From: DASXTB01 sp036505615
GTDB lineage: Bacteria > Acidobacteriota > UBA6911 > JACQSX01
Length of the DNA stretch: 5,587 bases
Assembly: GCA_036505615.1 (NCBI GenBank)
Contig: DASXTB010000400.1
Location: forward strand, 1 to 5,587
Direction: 5' to 3'
Shown here: positions 1 through 5,587 of the stretch, piece by piece
How positions within the stretch are numbered: the first letter of the stretch is position 1
How the letters are laid out: every line of letters begins with the position of its first letter
Made by a program: the position numbers and the translations under genes
Notes under the pieces: generated by a model
What the model saw: the letters and a program-made list of their open reading frames with translations, nothing else
Told to the model about the DNA's origin: nothing
Databases searched by the model: none

Positions 1-1
1 G

Positions 2-172
2 GAACAGAAAGTACGAGATCTGGGGGTCTGGCGGGCACTTTGGTTTGAATTCTTGCCTTATAGCCACCCGCGGGGTTTCCGCCTATTGCAGCGTGGGGAT
101 CGTCTGGTAAATCAAATCACTGGATTCTTCGCGCAATATGGAGGAAGCAAGTGGAATCTGCCTCGGCTTTGA
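2..172 (+). CDS. C-terminal end of an unrecognised protein (5' truncated by window)
   Basis: An open frame enters from the left edge and runs 56 codons to a TGA at 170-172. The visible tail is rich in aromatic and basic residues, with the pieces WRALWFEFLPYSHPRGF and FFAQYGGSKWNLPRL. I do not recognise the family. It has no obvious membrane segment and no catalytic motif I can name. Its stop lies 22 bases inside the following fusion gene, which starts at 151, so the two are probably translationally coupled and belong to the same transcript. By context it may be another glycan-synthesis enzyme, but that is inference from neighbours only. The other two + frames stop earlier (near 48 and 110), which makes this frame the best candidate for the coding one. 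Confidence 0.6.
   Translation, partial: EQKVRDLGVWRALWFEFLPYSHPRGFRLLQRGDRLVNQITGFFAQYGGSKWNLPRL
140..144 (+). promoter_or_regulatory. Shine-Dalgarno site for the first GT2-methyltransferase gene
   Basis: GGAGG lies 6 bases before the GTG at 151. It decides the start. Upstream in the same frame there is no ATG, GTG or TTG close by, and the nearest downstream candidate is a TTG at 169 without such a site. The site lies inside the end of the preceding open frame. Confidence 0.75.
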
Positions 173-1830
173 ATACGCAACTGGGTCAGGCTGAGGTCAG
201 CAATAAACCTCTCGTCTCTGTCGTCCTCATTTTCTTGAATGCGGAGCAATTCATCCAAGAAGCGATCGAGAGCGTGTTCGCCCAAACGTATGACAATTGG
301 GAACTCTTGCTGGTGGATGACGGTTCCAGCGATGGGAGCACAGCGGTCGCGCGTCGCTATGCAGAACAATATCCTCAACACATGCACTATCTCGAGCACC
401 CGGGCCACCAAAACCGCGGCGCGAGTGCTGCGCGCAACCTAGGAATCCGTCATGCCAGACGCGAGTACATTGCCTTTCTGGATGCAGATGATGTTTGGAT
501 GCCCCGGAAACTGGAGCAACAGGTTGCAATCCTCGACTCACATCCTGAGGCCGCGATGGTCTACGGTCTTTCTGAATACTGGTACAGTTGGACGGGGATG
601 CCCGAAGATCAACGCCGCGACTTTGTGTATGACCTGGGCGTACCCCCAAATACAGTGATCCAGCCGCCGGCGCTGATCCCAATGTTCTTCCTGGAGCAAA
701 AGGCCGCGATTCCTGGTCCTACGGATATCCTTGTGCGACGTGAGGTCATCGAACGGGTAGGTGGTTTCGAGGAGCATTTTAAATTATACACTGATCAAAG
801 CTTTTATGCCAAGATCTGCCTTAAAGCACCTGTGTTCGCGGCAAGTGAGTGCTGGGATAGGTATCGGCAGCATCCAAACTCTGCCTATTCGATTGCGCAG
901 CAGACCGGACAGGAATATTCCACCCGCCTGTTTTTCTTGAACTGGCTTGCGGACTACTTATCCCATCAAGGCGTCAAGGACCCCAAGATCTGGCGGGGTC
1001 TCCGAAAGGAGCTGTGGCGATGCCGCCATCCGAACTTGTCCCGGCTCCGTTATCCGAACTTGTCCCGGCTATGGAGAGGCGGACAACATCTCGTGCTCAT
1101 GATAGCCCGGCGCACAACACCTTTCACCCTTCGCCATTGGCTGTGGGCTAAATGGAAAGGTATTGACTATAGCGCACCAGTCGGTTGGGTACGCTTTGGC
1201 AGCCTGCGCCGCGTCACACCCCTCAGTCGAGAGTTCGGCTATGATCGCGGCCTGCCGATTGATCGATATTACATCGAGCGCTTTCTCGCGCAGAATGCGC
1301 TGGACATCGGCGGGCAAGTCCTGGAAATTGGAGATGACACTTACACGCGCCGGTTCGGAGGCAACCGGGTGACCAAAAGCGACGTACTTAATCTTGAGGC
1401 GGGTAATCCGAAGGTGAGCCTGGTGAGCGACCTCACCTGCGCGGCTCACATACCGTCCGACAGCTTCGACTGTGTGATTCTGACGCAGACGCTCCAATTC
1501 ATTTACGATGTGCCAGCAGCGCTGCGCACGGTGCAACGAATATTGAAACCCGGAGGCGTCGTACTGGCGACGATTCCGGGAATCAGTCCAATTAGCCGCT
1601 ACGACATGGAAAGGTGGGGCCATTTCTGGGCGTTCACCACTCAGTCTGCACAGCGACTATTCGAGGAGGTGTTTCCCGCGACCGATATCAGAATCGAGGC
1701 GCATGGGAACGTGCTGGCGGCAAACGCCTTTCTCTATGGTATTGCCTGTGAGGAGCTCCAGCAAAAAGAGCTGGATTTTTGCGATCCCGATTATGAGCTC
1801 ATCATAACGGTCAGGTCGGTGAAAGTGTGA
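151..1830 (+). CDS. Bifunctional GT2 glycosyltransferase / class I SAM-dependent methyltransferase
   Basis: This 559-residue two-domain protein probably transfers a sugar from a nucleotide-sugar donor and methylates the product or a related glycan in the cytosol. Residues about 20-260 form a GT-A fold family 2 domain. It shows LLLVDDGSSDGS (Asp56, Asp57), the metal- and donor-binding FLDADDVW (Asp111, Asp113, Asp114), a TDQ at 214-216 whose Asp215 sits where family 2 enzymes carry the catalytic base, and RYRQHP at 237-242. A basic, Trp-rich linker follows, with a tandem duplicated RHPNLSRL/RYPNLSRL at 292-307. Residues about 360-559 form a Rossmann methyltransferase: FGYDRGLPIDRYYIERFL at 362-379, SAM-binding VLEIG at 390-394, then DCVILTQTLQFIYD and LKPGG at 465-469. 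No signal peptide or membrane segment is seen. The GTG start is set by GGAGG at 140-144. The gene is a paralogue of the fusion starting at 4164. Domain identities are firm; donor, acceptor and methylated position are unknown. Confidence 0.93.
   Translation: MESASALNTQLGQAEVSNKPLVSVVLIFLNAEQFIQEAIESVFAQTYDNWELLLVDDGSSDGSTAVARRYAEQYPQHMHYLEHPGHQNRGASAARNLGIRHARREYIAFLDADDVWMPRKLEQQVAILDSHPEAAMVYGLSEYWYSWTGMPEDQRRDFVYDLGVPPNTVIQPPALIPMFFLEQKAAIPGPTDILVRREVIERVGGFEEHFKLYTDQSFYAKICLKAPVFAASECWDRYRQHPNSAYSIAQQTGQEYSTRLFFLNWLADYLSHQGVKDPKIWRGLRKELWRCRHPNLSRLRYPNLSRLWRGGQHLVLMIARRTTPFTLRHWLWAKWKGIDYSAPVGWVRFGSLRRVTPLSREFGYDRGLPIDRYYIERFLAQNALDIGGQVLEIGDDTYTRRFGGNRVTKSDVLNLEAGNPKVSLVSDLTCAAHIPSDSFDCVILTQTLQFIYDVPAALRTVQRILKPGGVVLATIPGISPISRYDMERWGHFWAFTTQSAQRLFEEVFPATDIRIEAHGNVLAANAFLYGIACEELQQKELDFCDPDYELIITVRSVKV
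1023..1070 (+). repeat. 24-base in-frame tandem duplication in the GT2-methyltransferase linker
   Basis: Two adjacent 24-base units (1023-1046 and 1047-1070) match at 22 of 24 positions, with an uninterrupted identical 19-base core at 1028-1046 and 1052-1070. The period is eight codons, so the frame is kept and the protein reads RHPNLSRL then RYPNLSRL. The paralogous gene has a single equivalent (RYPNLDRL, around 5047-5070), so the extra unit is most simply a slippage or unequal-exchange duplication in this copy. Confidence 0.92.
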
Positions 1831-1833
1831 GGG
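1829..1833 (+). promoter_or_regulatory. Probable ribosome binding site for the GT-C gene
   Basis: GAGGG overlaps the stop codon of the first fusion gene (TGA at 1828-1830) and lies 7 bases before the ATG at 1841. It is a moderate match to the Shine-Dalgarno consensus and suggests coupled translation. Confidence 0.55.
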
Positions 1834-1840
1834 TAGTCTT

Positions 1841-3292
1841 ATGAAGATACCCAAGAACGGCTACTCTTACTCTCTTCGTTTAATTTTACATCGCGAAATC
1901 TTTTATCTCTCAGCAATTCTGGTCTTGGGCTTGTTACTGCGGATCCCGACTATGGGGAGAGGGTTGGGAGAAGACGAACTTGAGACTGTTTTTTATGTCA
2001 TAGATGCAAATTCCATCTGGCACATTGTGTCCTCTAGTCTCTCATTTAATAATCATATTGGTTACTCGCTCCTTGCTCGTTTCTCTCGAGCGCTCTTTGG
2101 TAAATCCGAATGGGCGTTCAGGCTACCTGCTTTACTGTTCGGCCTGGCAAGTCTCTACATCTTTTGGATCTTCAGCCGATCCCTTCTAGGGCCTCGTCTT
2201 GCGGTGATAGCTACCTCCCTATTTGCGTTCTCCCCTGTTCATATGATTTGGAGCATAACAGGCCGTGGATATTCTGTGATGCTTTTCTTCACCCTTCTCT
2301 CTAGCTATTTATACCTGAAGTTACTTCGATATACGGCGCGTCGTGATGTGATTCTCTTCATAGTTGCTGGCGTCGTTGGAATATATACCCACCTATATTC
2401 ATCCTTCACCGCAATGGTCCAATTTCTGTTTCTTCTTCGTCTTCGTGTCACCCAACCTACTACAAAGCAGCCTGACCGATCTATTACTACAGCGTCTTTC
2501 CGAGTTGTTCTCTTTTCTCTCATAACTGTCGCTGCATTATCAATCCTCTGTTACACGCCAGCACTTCGGAATCTGCTCTACGATTTGGGGAAAAGGGGTC
2601 GAAGTAATTTCAATCCATCTTTTCCTTGGAGCGTCATCGAATTTCTGTCCGGAAGCGAGGGAGCGCCATTGGCGGTACTGGTCTTGATAGTATCGCTTTG
2701 CGGTTTGGTTTCACTTCTGAGGTCGCATCCTCGAGAGGTACGTTATCTTGCCTTTTTGTTTCTTGGACCTTTATTGGTCATGTGGCTCGCTCGACCCTTT
2801 GACCTTTATCCACGTTTTTTTTCCTATTGGCTGCCCTACTACCTCGTGTTTTTCGTAGCTGGCCTTAGGACACTCTGGTATTCGGCAACAAGCTATCGTC
2901 TGGGAGCTGTCCAGTACTCGTCTCCTCTATTGGCTTCAGTGGCTGCAGCTACCGTTCTAATAAGTTGGTCAATGAATTGGCAAGATTGGATAATCGACGA
3001 GGGTTATCGCGATGCGAGTAGAGCTATCGTCATGGATGCTACTGACTCAGTTGCTTTCTGCGCCATTGGTGGAAATGCTGAAGTGTTCCAGTACTATTTT
3101 GACAGGCAAATAGTTGTGCCGAGATCTATGACCGACTTTCTGAAACTTAGCAGGACTCACCCTGAGGTAAGATGTGTGTATTTTCAGACATCATGGGAAT
3201 CTGCAGAGCACACAGAAATCGCTCAATTTTTGAAGCAACACGGCTTGTGGTCAAGCGTTAAGAAGATGATCTTATTTACATACCGAACGTAG
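1841..3292 (+). CDS. GT-C fold, family 39 / PMT_2-like membrane glycosyltransferase
   Basis: This 483-residue polytopic inner-membrane protein resembles the ArnT/PMT_2 group, which transfers a sugar from a polyprenyl-phosphate donor to an acceptor on the extracytoplasmic face. After a short basic N-terminus comes a first membrane helix at about 20-36, then GLGEDELE with Asp45-Glu46. That is the acidic pair expected in the first external loop of GT-C enzymes and is the likely catalytic site. The family pattern continues with NNHIGYSLLAR (70-80), GKSEWAFRLPALLFG (87-101) and GRGYSVMLFF (141-150). Further hydrophobic helices run to about residue 380; I judge about 10 in all by eye. The last 100 residues are hydrophilic and probably form an external domain. 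The ATG lies 10 bases after the previous stop. Local G+C is low at the 5' end (20 of 60 bases in 1861-1920). Fold class is likely; the sugar and acceptor are unknown, and related GT-C families (for example GT83) are not excluded. Confidence 0.85.
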   Translation: MKIPKNGYSYSLRLILHREIFYLSAILVLGLLLRIPTMGRGLGEDELETVFYVIDANSIWHIVSSSLSFNNHIGYSLLARFSRALFGKSEWAFRLPALLFGLASLYIFWIFSRSLLGPRLAVIATSLFAFSPVHMIWSITGRGYSVMLFFTLLSSYLYLKLLRYTARRDVILFIVAGVVGIYTHLYSSFTAMVQFLFLLRLRVTQPTTKQPDRSITTASFRVVLFSLITVAALSILCYTPALRNLLYDLGKRGRSNFNPSFPWSVIEFLSGSEGAPLAVLVLIVSLCGLVSLLRSHPREVRYLAFLFLGPLLVMWLARPFDLYPRFFSYWLPYYLVFFVAGLRTLWYSATSYRLGAVQYSSPLLASVAAATVLISWSMNWQDWIIDEGYRDASRAIVMDATDSVAFCAIGGNAEVFQYYFDRQIVVPRSMTDFLKLSRTHPEVRCVYFQTSWESAEHTEIAQFLKQHGLWSSVKKMILFTYRT

Positions 3293-3297
3293 CTAAT

Positions 3298-4167
3298 ATG
3301 ATCGCCTATATTATTTCTGCGTATAAATATCCGCAACAACTTATACGCCTGATCAATAAGCTGAATACTGATTCAACGTCATTCTTTGTTCATGTGGATA
3401 AAAAGACAGACGACCGGATTTATAGTGAGATGGTCAATGGTCTGAGCGATCGTCCGAATGTTCGCTTTTTAAAGCGGCATAAATGTGACTGGGGTGGCTT
3501 TGGTCACGTCGCTGCGACTCTAGAGGGGATCGCTGAAATATTCAAAACGGGTACTTGTTTCGACTATGCTATCCTGTTAACAGGACAAGATTACCCGATC
3601 AAGTCGAATCGTCACATCGGTGCTTTTTTCGAGGAGCACCAGGGAAAGCTCTTTCTAGAATTCTTCCCGCTCCCGAACGATGAATGGCGAAACCCTGGAA
3701 TCGTGGGTGGAATGGACAGGATCGAGGCTTGGCATTGGCGCCTATTCAACCGGCATTTCACTTTTCCTTCAAGTGGCCGCTTTCCGATCAAGCGCAAGTT
3801 TCCGAAAGGCTTCAGACCTTTTGGAGGGTCTTCGTACTGGTGTCTCTCGAGAGAATGCATTGAATATATCTACAAACTGAGAGCACAGAACCGAGCCTTC
3901 GTTGATTTCTTCAAGTGTGTGGACGTGCCCGATGAGATTTTTTTTCAGACGATCATCTTAAACTCCCGTTTCGGAGCGATGGCCGTTAACGATAATCTGC
4001 GGTACATCGACTGGAAAGACCCTGATGCGGCGAGCCCGGCCGTTCTACGAAAGAGTGATTTTCCACAGCTGCTGTCATCGTCCAAACTATTCGCCCGAAA
4101 GTTTGATGTGAGCGTAGATGCCGAAGTGCTGGATTTGATTGATCGGGAGATATTGGCTTGCGGATGA
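3298..4167 (+). CDS. Family 14 (core-2/I-branching type) glycosyltransferase
   Basis: This 289-residue protein matches the bacterial members of the beta-1,6-N-acetylglucosaminyltransferase / xylosyltransferase family (GT14, Branch domain). Visible landmarks in order are MIAYIISAYKYP at the N-terminus, FFVHVDKK (29-36), CDWGGFGHVAATLEGI (63-78), LLTGQDYPIK (93-102), FGGSSYWCLSR (175-185) and VPDEIFFQ (210-217). In animal relatives an acidic residue in a PDE-type motif serves as the general base, so Asp212/Glu213 are the candidates here. Length is near that of single-domain bacterial homologues. There is no signal peptide or membrane anchor, so it should act in the cytosol on a nucleotide-sugar donor. 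The ATG is 5 bases after the preceding TAG and no good Shine-Dalgarno site is seen, so coupling to the upstream gene is likely. Its stop overlaps the next start. The sugar and linkage need not match the animal enzymes. Confidence 0.9.
   Translation: MIAYIISAYKYPQQLIRLINKLNTDSTSFFVHVDKKTDDRIYSEMVNGLSDRPNVRFLKRHKCDWGGFGHVAATLEGIAEIFKTGTCFDYAILLTGQDYPIKSNRHIGAFFEEHQGKLFLEFFPLPNDEWRNPGIVGGMDRIEAWHWRLFNRHFTFPSSGRFPIKRKFPKGFRPFGGSSYWCLSRECIEYIYKLRAQNRAFVDFFKCVDVPDEIFFQTIILNSRFGAMAVNDNLRYIDWKDPDAASPAVLRKSDFPQLLSSSKLFARKFDVSVDAEVLDLIDREILACG
4145..4149 (+). promoter_or_regulatory. Possible ribosome binding site bearing on the start of the second fusion gene
   Basis: GGGAG ends 14 bases before the ATG at 4164, which is far. 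It lies 8 bases before an in-frame TTG at 4158, which is a normal distance. The frame is closed by a TGA at 4140-4142, so only TTG 4158 and ATG 4164 are realistic starts, differing by two residues. I keep the ATG because it forms the common ATGA stop-start overlap. Confidence 0.35.
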
Positions 4168-5587
4168 GACCTAACTCGGGAAAGCTGTCGGCCTCGGATC
4201 GGGAAGCCTACAATCAGACCAGGGGCGATGAAACGAGCCGTAAGCCGTTAGTCTCTACCATTATCATTTTCTTCGATGCGGAACGGTTCCTCGAGGAAGC
4301 GATCGGCAGCGTCTTTGCTCAGACCTACGATGCCTGGGAATTGCTGCTGGTCAACGACGGCTCCAACGATGGTAGTGTGGCAATTGCCCAGCGCTGGGCG
4401 AAGCAGCATCCCAGCAAGGTCCGGTACCTGGAGCACACCGGGCACCAAAACCGAGGTATGAGCGCCTCAAGGAATCTCGGCATCGCCTACGCTAAAGGCG
4501 AATATATCGCTTTCCTTGACGCTGATGATGTTTGGTTGTCCAACAAGCTCGACCGGCAGGTCGCTATCCTGGCTGCGCAACCCGAGGCGGCCATGGTCTA
4601 CGGGCCGGCGCAATGGTGGTACAGCTGGACGGGACGGGCTGAAGATCGCCTGCGCGACTACATTCCTGAACCGGGCGTGCCAGCCAATACCCTGGTTGAG
4701 GCACCCGCACTACTGAGGCGCTTCTTGCGCCTGCCCGACATCTCTCCTGTTCCAAGCAGTGTGCTGATCCGGCGCCATATCGTCGAGCAAGTGGGGGGAT
4801 TCGAAGAGCGCTTTCGCGGCTTATATGAGGACCAGGTCTTTTTTGCCAAAGTCTGCCTTGCAGCGCCGGTGTTTGTGTCGGGGGAATGTTCAGCGCGCTA
4901 CCGCCAGCATCCACACTCCAATTGCGCTAGCACTCTCGAGACAGCAAGTACCGTACGCGCGCAGTTCTTGCGATGGCTGGCAGAATACGTGGGCGCGAAA
5001 AACGGCGCGCTGTCGACGCCGCTGCGTAGGCAAATCTGGCCCTGCCGCTATCCGAACTTGGATCGGCTTTACCAGAGCTCGCGGCATGGACTCCCTGGTA
5101 AGCTCTGGCGCTCGTCGCTGGGCTTCAAGTCCAGGTGGCTGAGCTTGCCGATCATCCGCCAACTGCGGTGCCTTCAATTCCGCCGGCTTGAGCCGATTGG
5201 CAACGGACGACAACGCGGAACGCCGATCGTCCGTTACTACTGGGACAAGTATCTCCAGAAACATCACGCAGATATTCGGGGGACTGCTTTAGAAATCGGC
5301 ACCACCCATACGATTCGCAAACTCGGGGGAATCGCGGTCACGTGTCCTGAGGGCATCGACCTGTCGCCGCATAGCCCGGAGGTCAGCGTCGTCGCCGACC
5401 TCAGCCGCGCAGATCATGTGCCGTCGGACCGCTATGATTGCTTTGTCAACCAATTTACAATGCATCTCATCTACGATGCCGAAGCCGCTCTTTACCACTC
5501 GATCCGCCTTTTGAAGCCAGGTGGCGTCTTGCTCATAAACTTCTCGTGCGTGGATTACTATTTTCCACGCGGCCTTGATATGGGCAC
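4164..5587 (+). CDS. Second GT2 glycosyltransferase / SAM-dependent methyltransferase fusion (3' truncated by window)
   Basis: An open frame of 474 full codons runs off the right edge. The GT2 domain (about residues 28-265) shows LLLVNDGSNDGS (Asn64, Asp65), FLDADDVW (Asp119, Asp121, Asp122), YEDQ (Glu222, Asp223, the usual acidic pair with the putative catalytic base) and RYRQHP (245-250). The linker has CRYPNLDRL once. The methyltransferase part starts near residue 355 with PIVRYYWDKYL. It then shows ALEIG (375-379), DCFVNQFTMHLIYD and LKPGG (450-454), and ends in a Tyr/Phe-rich stretch at the cut. It shares architecture with the fusion at 151-1830. Identity is about 69% over the first GT2 half, but the methyltransferase core is only about 39% identical and belongs to a different subtype. 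The ATG overlaps the preceding TGA (ATGA), indicating coupled translation; TTG 4158 is an alternative. It probably adds and methylates a sugar in the cytosol; the substrate is unknown. About 80-100 residues are probably missing, judged by its paralogue. Confidence 0.92.
   Translation, partial: MRPNSGKLSASDREAYNQTRGDETSRKPLVSTIIIFFDAERFLEEAIGSVFAQTYDAWELLLVNDGSNDGSVAIAQRWAKQHPSKVRYLEHTGHQNRGMSASRNLGIAYAKGEYIAFLDADDVWLSNKLDRQVAILAAQPEAAMVYGPAQWWYSWTGRAEDRLRDYIPEPGVPANTLVEAPALLRRFLRLPDISPVPSSVLIRRHIVEQVGGFEERFRGLYEDQVFFAKVCLAAPVFVSGECSARYRQHPHSNCASTLETASTVRAQFLRWLAEYVGAKNGALSTPLRRQIWPCRYPNLDRLYQSSRHGLPGKLWRSSLGFKSRWLSLPIIRQLRCLQFRRLEPIGNGRQRGTPIVRYYWDKYLQKHHADIRGTALEIGTTHTIRKLGGIAVTCPEGIDLSPHSPEVSVVADLSRADHVPSDRYDCFVNQFTMHLIYDAEAALYHSIRLLKPGGVLLINFSCVDYYFPRGLDMG

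Noticed and set aside
112..411. Minus-strand open frame of 99 codons opposite the first GT2 domain.
   Set aside because: It lies opposite a strongly supported GT2 coding frame, and a similar antisense frame appears opposite the paralogue (4248-4448), as expected from shared codons. It has no family motif.
1023..1070. Tandem repeat considered as a CRISPR or regulatory repeat array.
   Set aside because: There are only two units, without spacers, in frame inside a coding sequence and matching a protein motif in the paralogue.
1069..1623. Minus-strand open frame of 184 codons opposite the linker and methyltransferase domain.
   Set aside because: It is fully contained in a gene with clear methyltransferase motifs on the + strand, and its translation has no recognisable domain. 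It is a shadow of a G+C-rich region.
4350..4358. Asp-to-Asn change in the VDDGS motif of the second fusion (VNDGS).
   Set aside because: VNDGS is a common variant among active GT2 enzymes and the second Asp is kept, so it does not suggest loss of function.
4564..5267. Minus-strand open frames (4564-4914, 4890-5267) opposite the second fusion.
   Set aside because: The + strand frame is continuous here with GT2 and methyltransferase motifs; the antisense translations look low in complexity (Arg/Pro/Ala-rich) and unlike real proteins.
151..5587. The paired fusion genes considered as flanking repeats of a transposon or integrated element.
   Set aside because: The copies are diverged coding paralogues, not near-identical terminal repeats. 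There is no transposase, integrase, inverted terminal repeat or target duplication in view.

Overview
The window is a compact bacterial glycan-assembly locus, with every recognisable gene on the + strand. It holds the tail of an unrecognised gene (2-172), then four tightly packed genes. These are a glycosyltransferase family 2 (GT2)-methyltransferase fusion (151-1830), a polytopic GT-C/family 39-like membrane glycosyltransferase (1841-3292), a family 14 'core-2/I-branching' type transferase (3298-4167), and a second GT2-methyltransferase fusion (4164 to beyond the window end). Junctions are a 22-base overlap, a 10-base gap, a 5-base gap and an ATGA overlap, so this looks like one transcript. 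No gene-free stretch longer than about 10 bases exists downstream of the first gene, and I see no terminator, RNA gene, mobile element or CRISPR.

Together the genes fit synthesis and decoration of a surface polysaccharide or other cell-surface glycan. The two cytosolic GT2 fusions could add sugars and methylate them. The family 14 enzyme could add a further or branching sugar. The membrane GT-C protein could move a sugar from a polyprenyl-phosphate donor to an acceptor on the outer face of the membrane. The actual sugars, the acceptor and the methylated position cannot be read from sequence.

The most striking feature is that two paralogous two-domain enzymes flank the other two transferases. 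By hand alignment, the donor-binding first half of their GT2 domains is about 69% identical (90 of 131), while the methyltransferase cores are only about 39% identical (39 of 101) and carry different motifs. They therefore look like variants of one architecture with different acceptor or methylation specificities. The first copy also has a 24-base in-frame tandem duplication in the inter-domain linker that the second copy lacks.

The organism cannot be named. Shine-Dalgarno sites, GTG/ATG starts and close gene packing indicate a bacterium. Base composition is patchy, with more A+T in the two central genes than in most of the two fusion genes, as is common in laterally exchanged polysaccharide loci. 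All enzyme families here are known; nothing proves a wholly new system.
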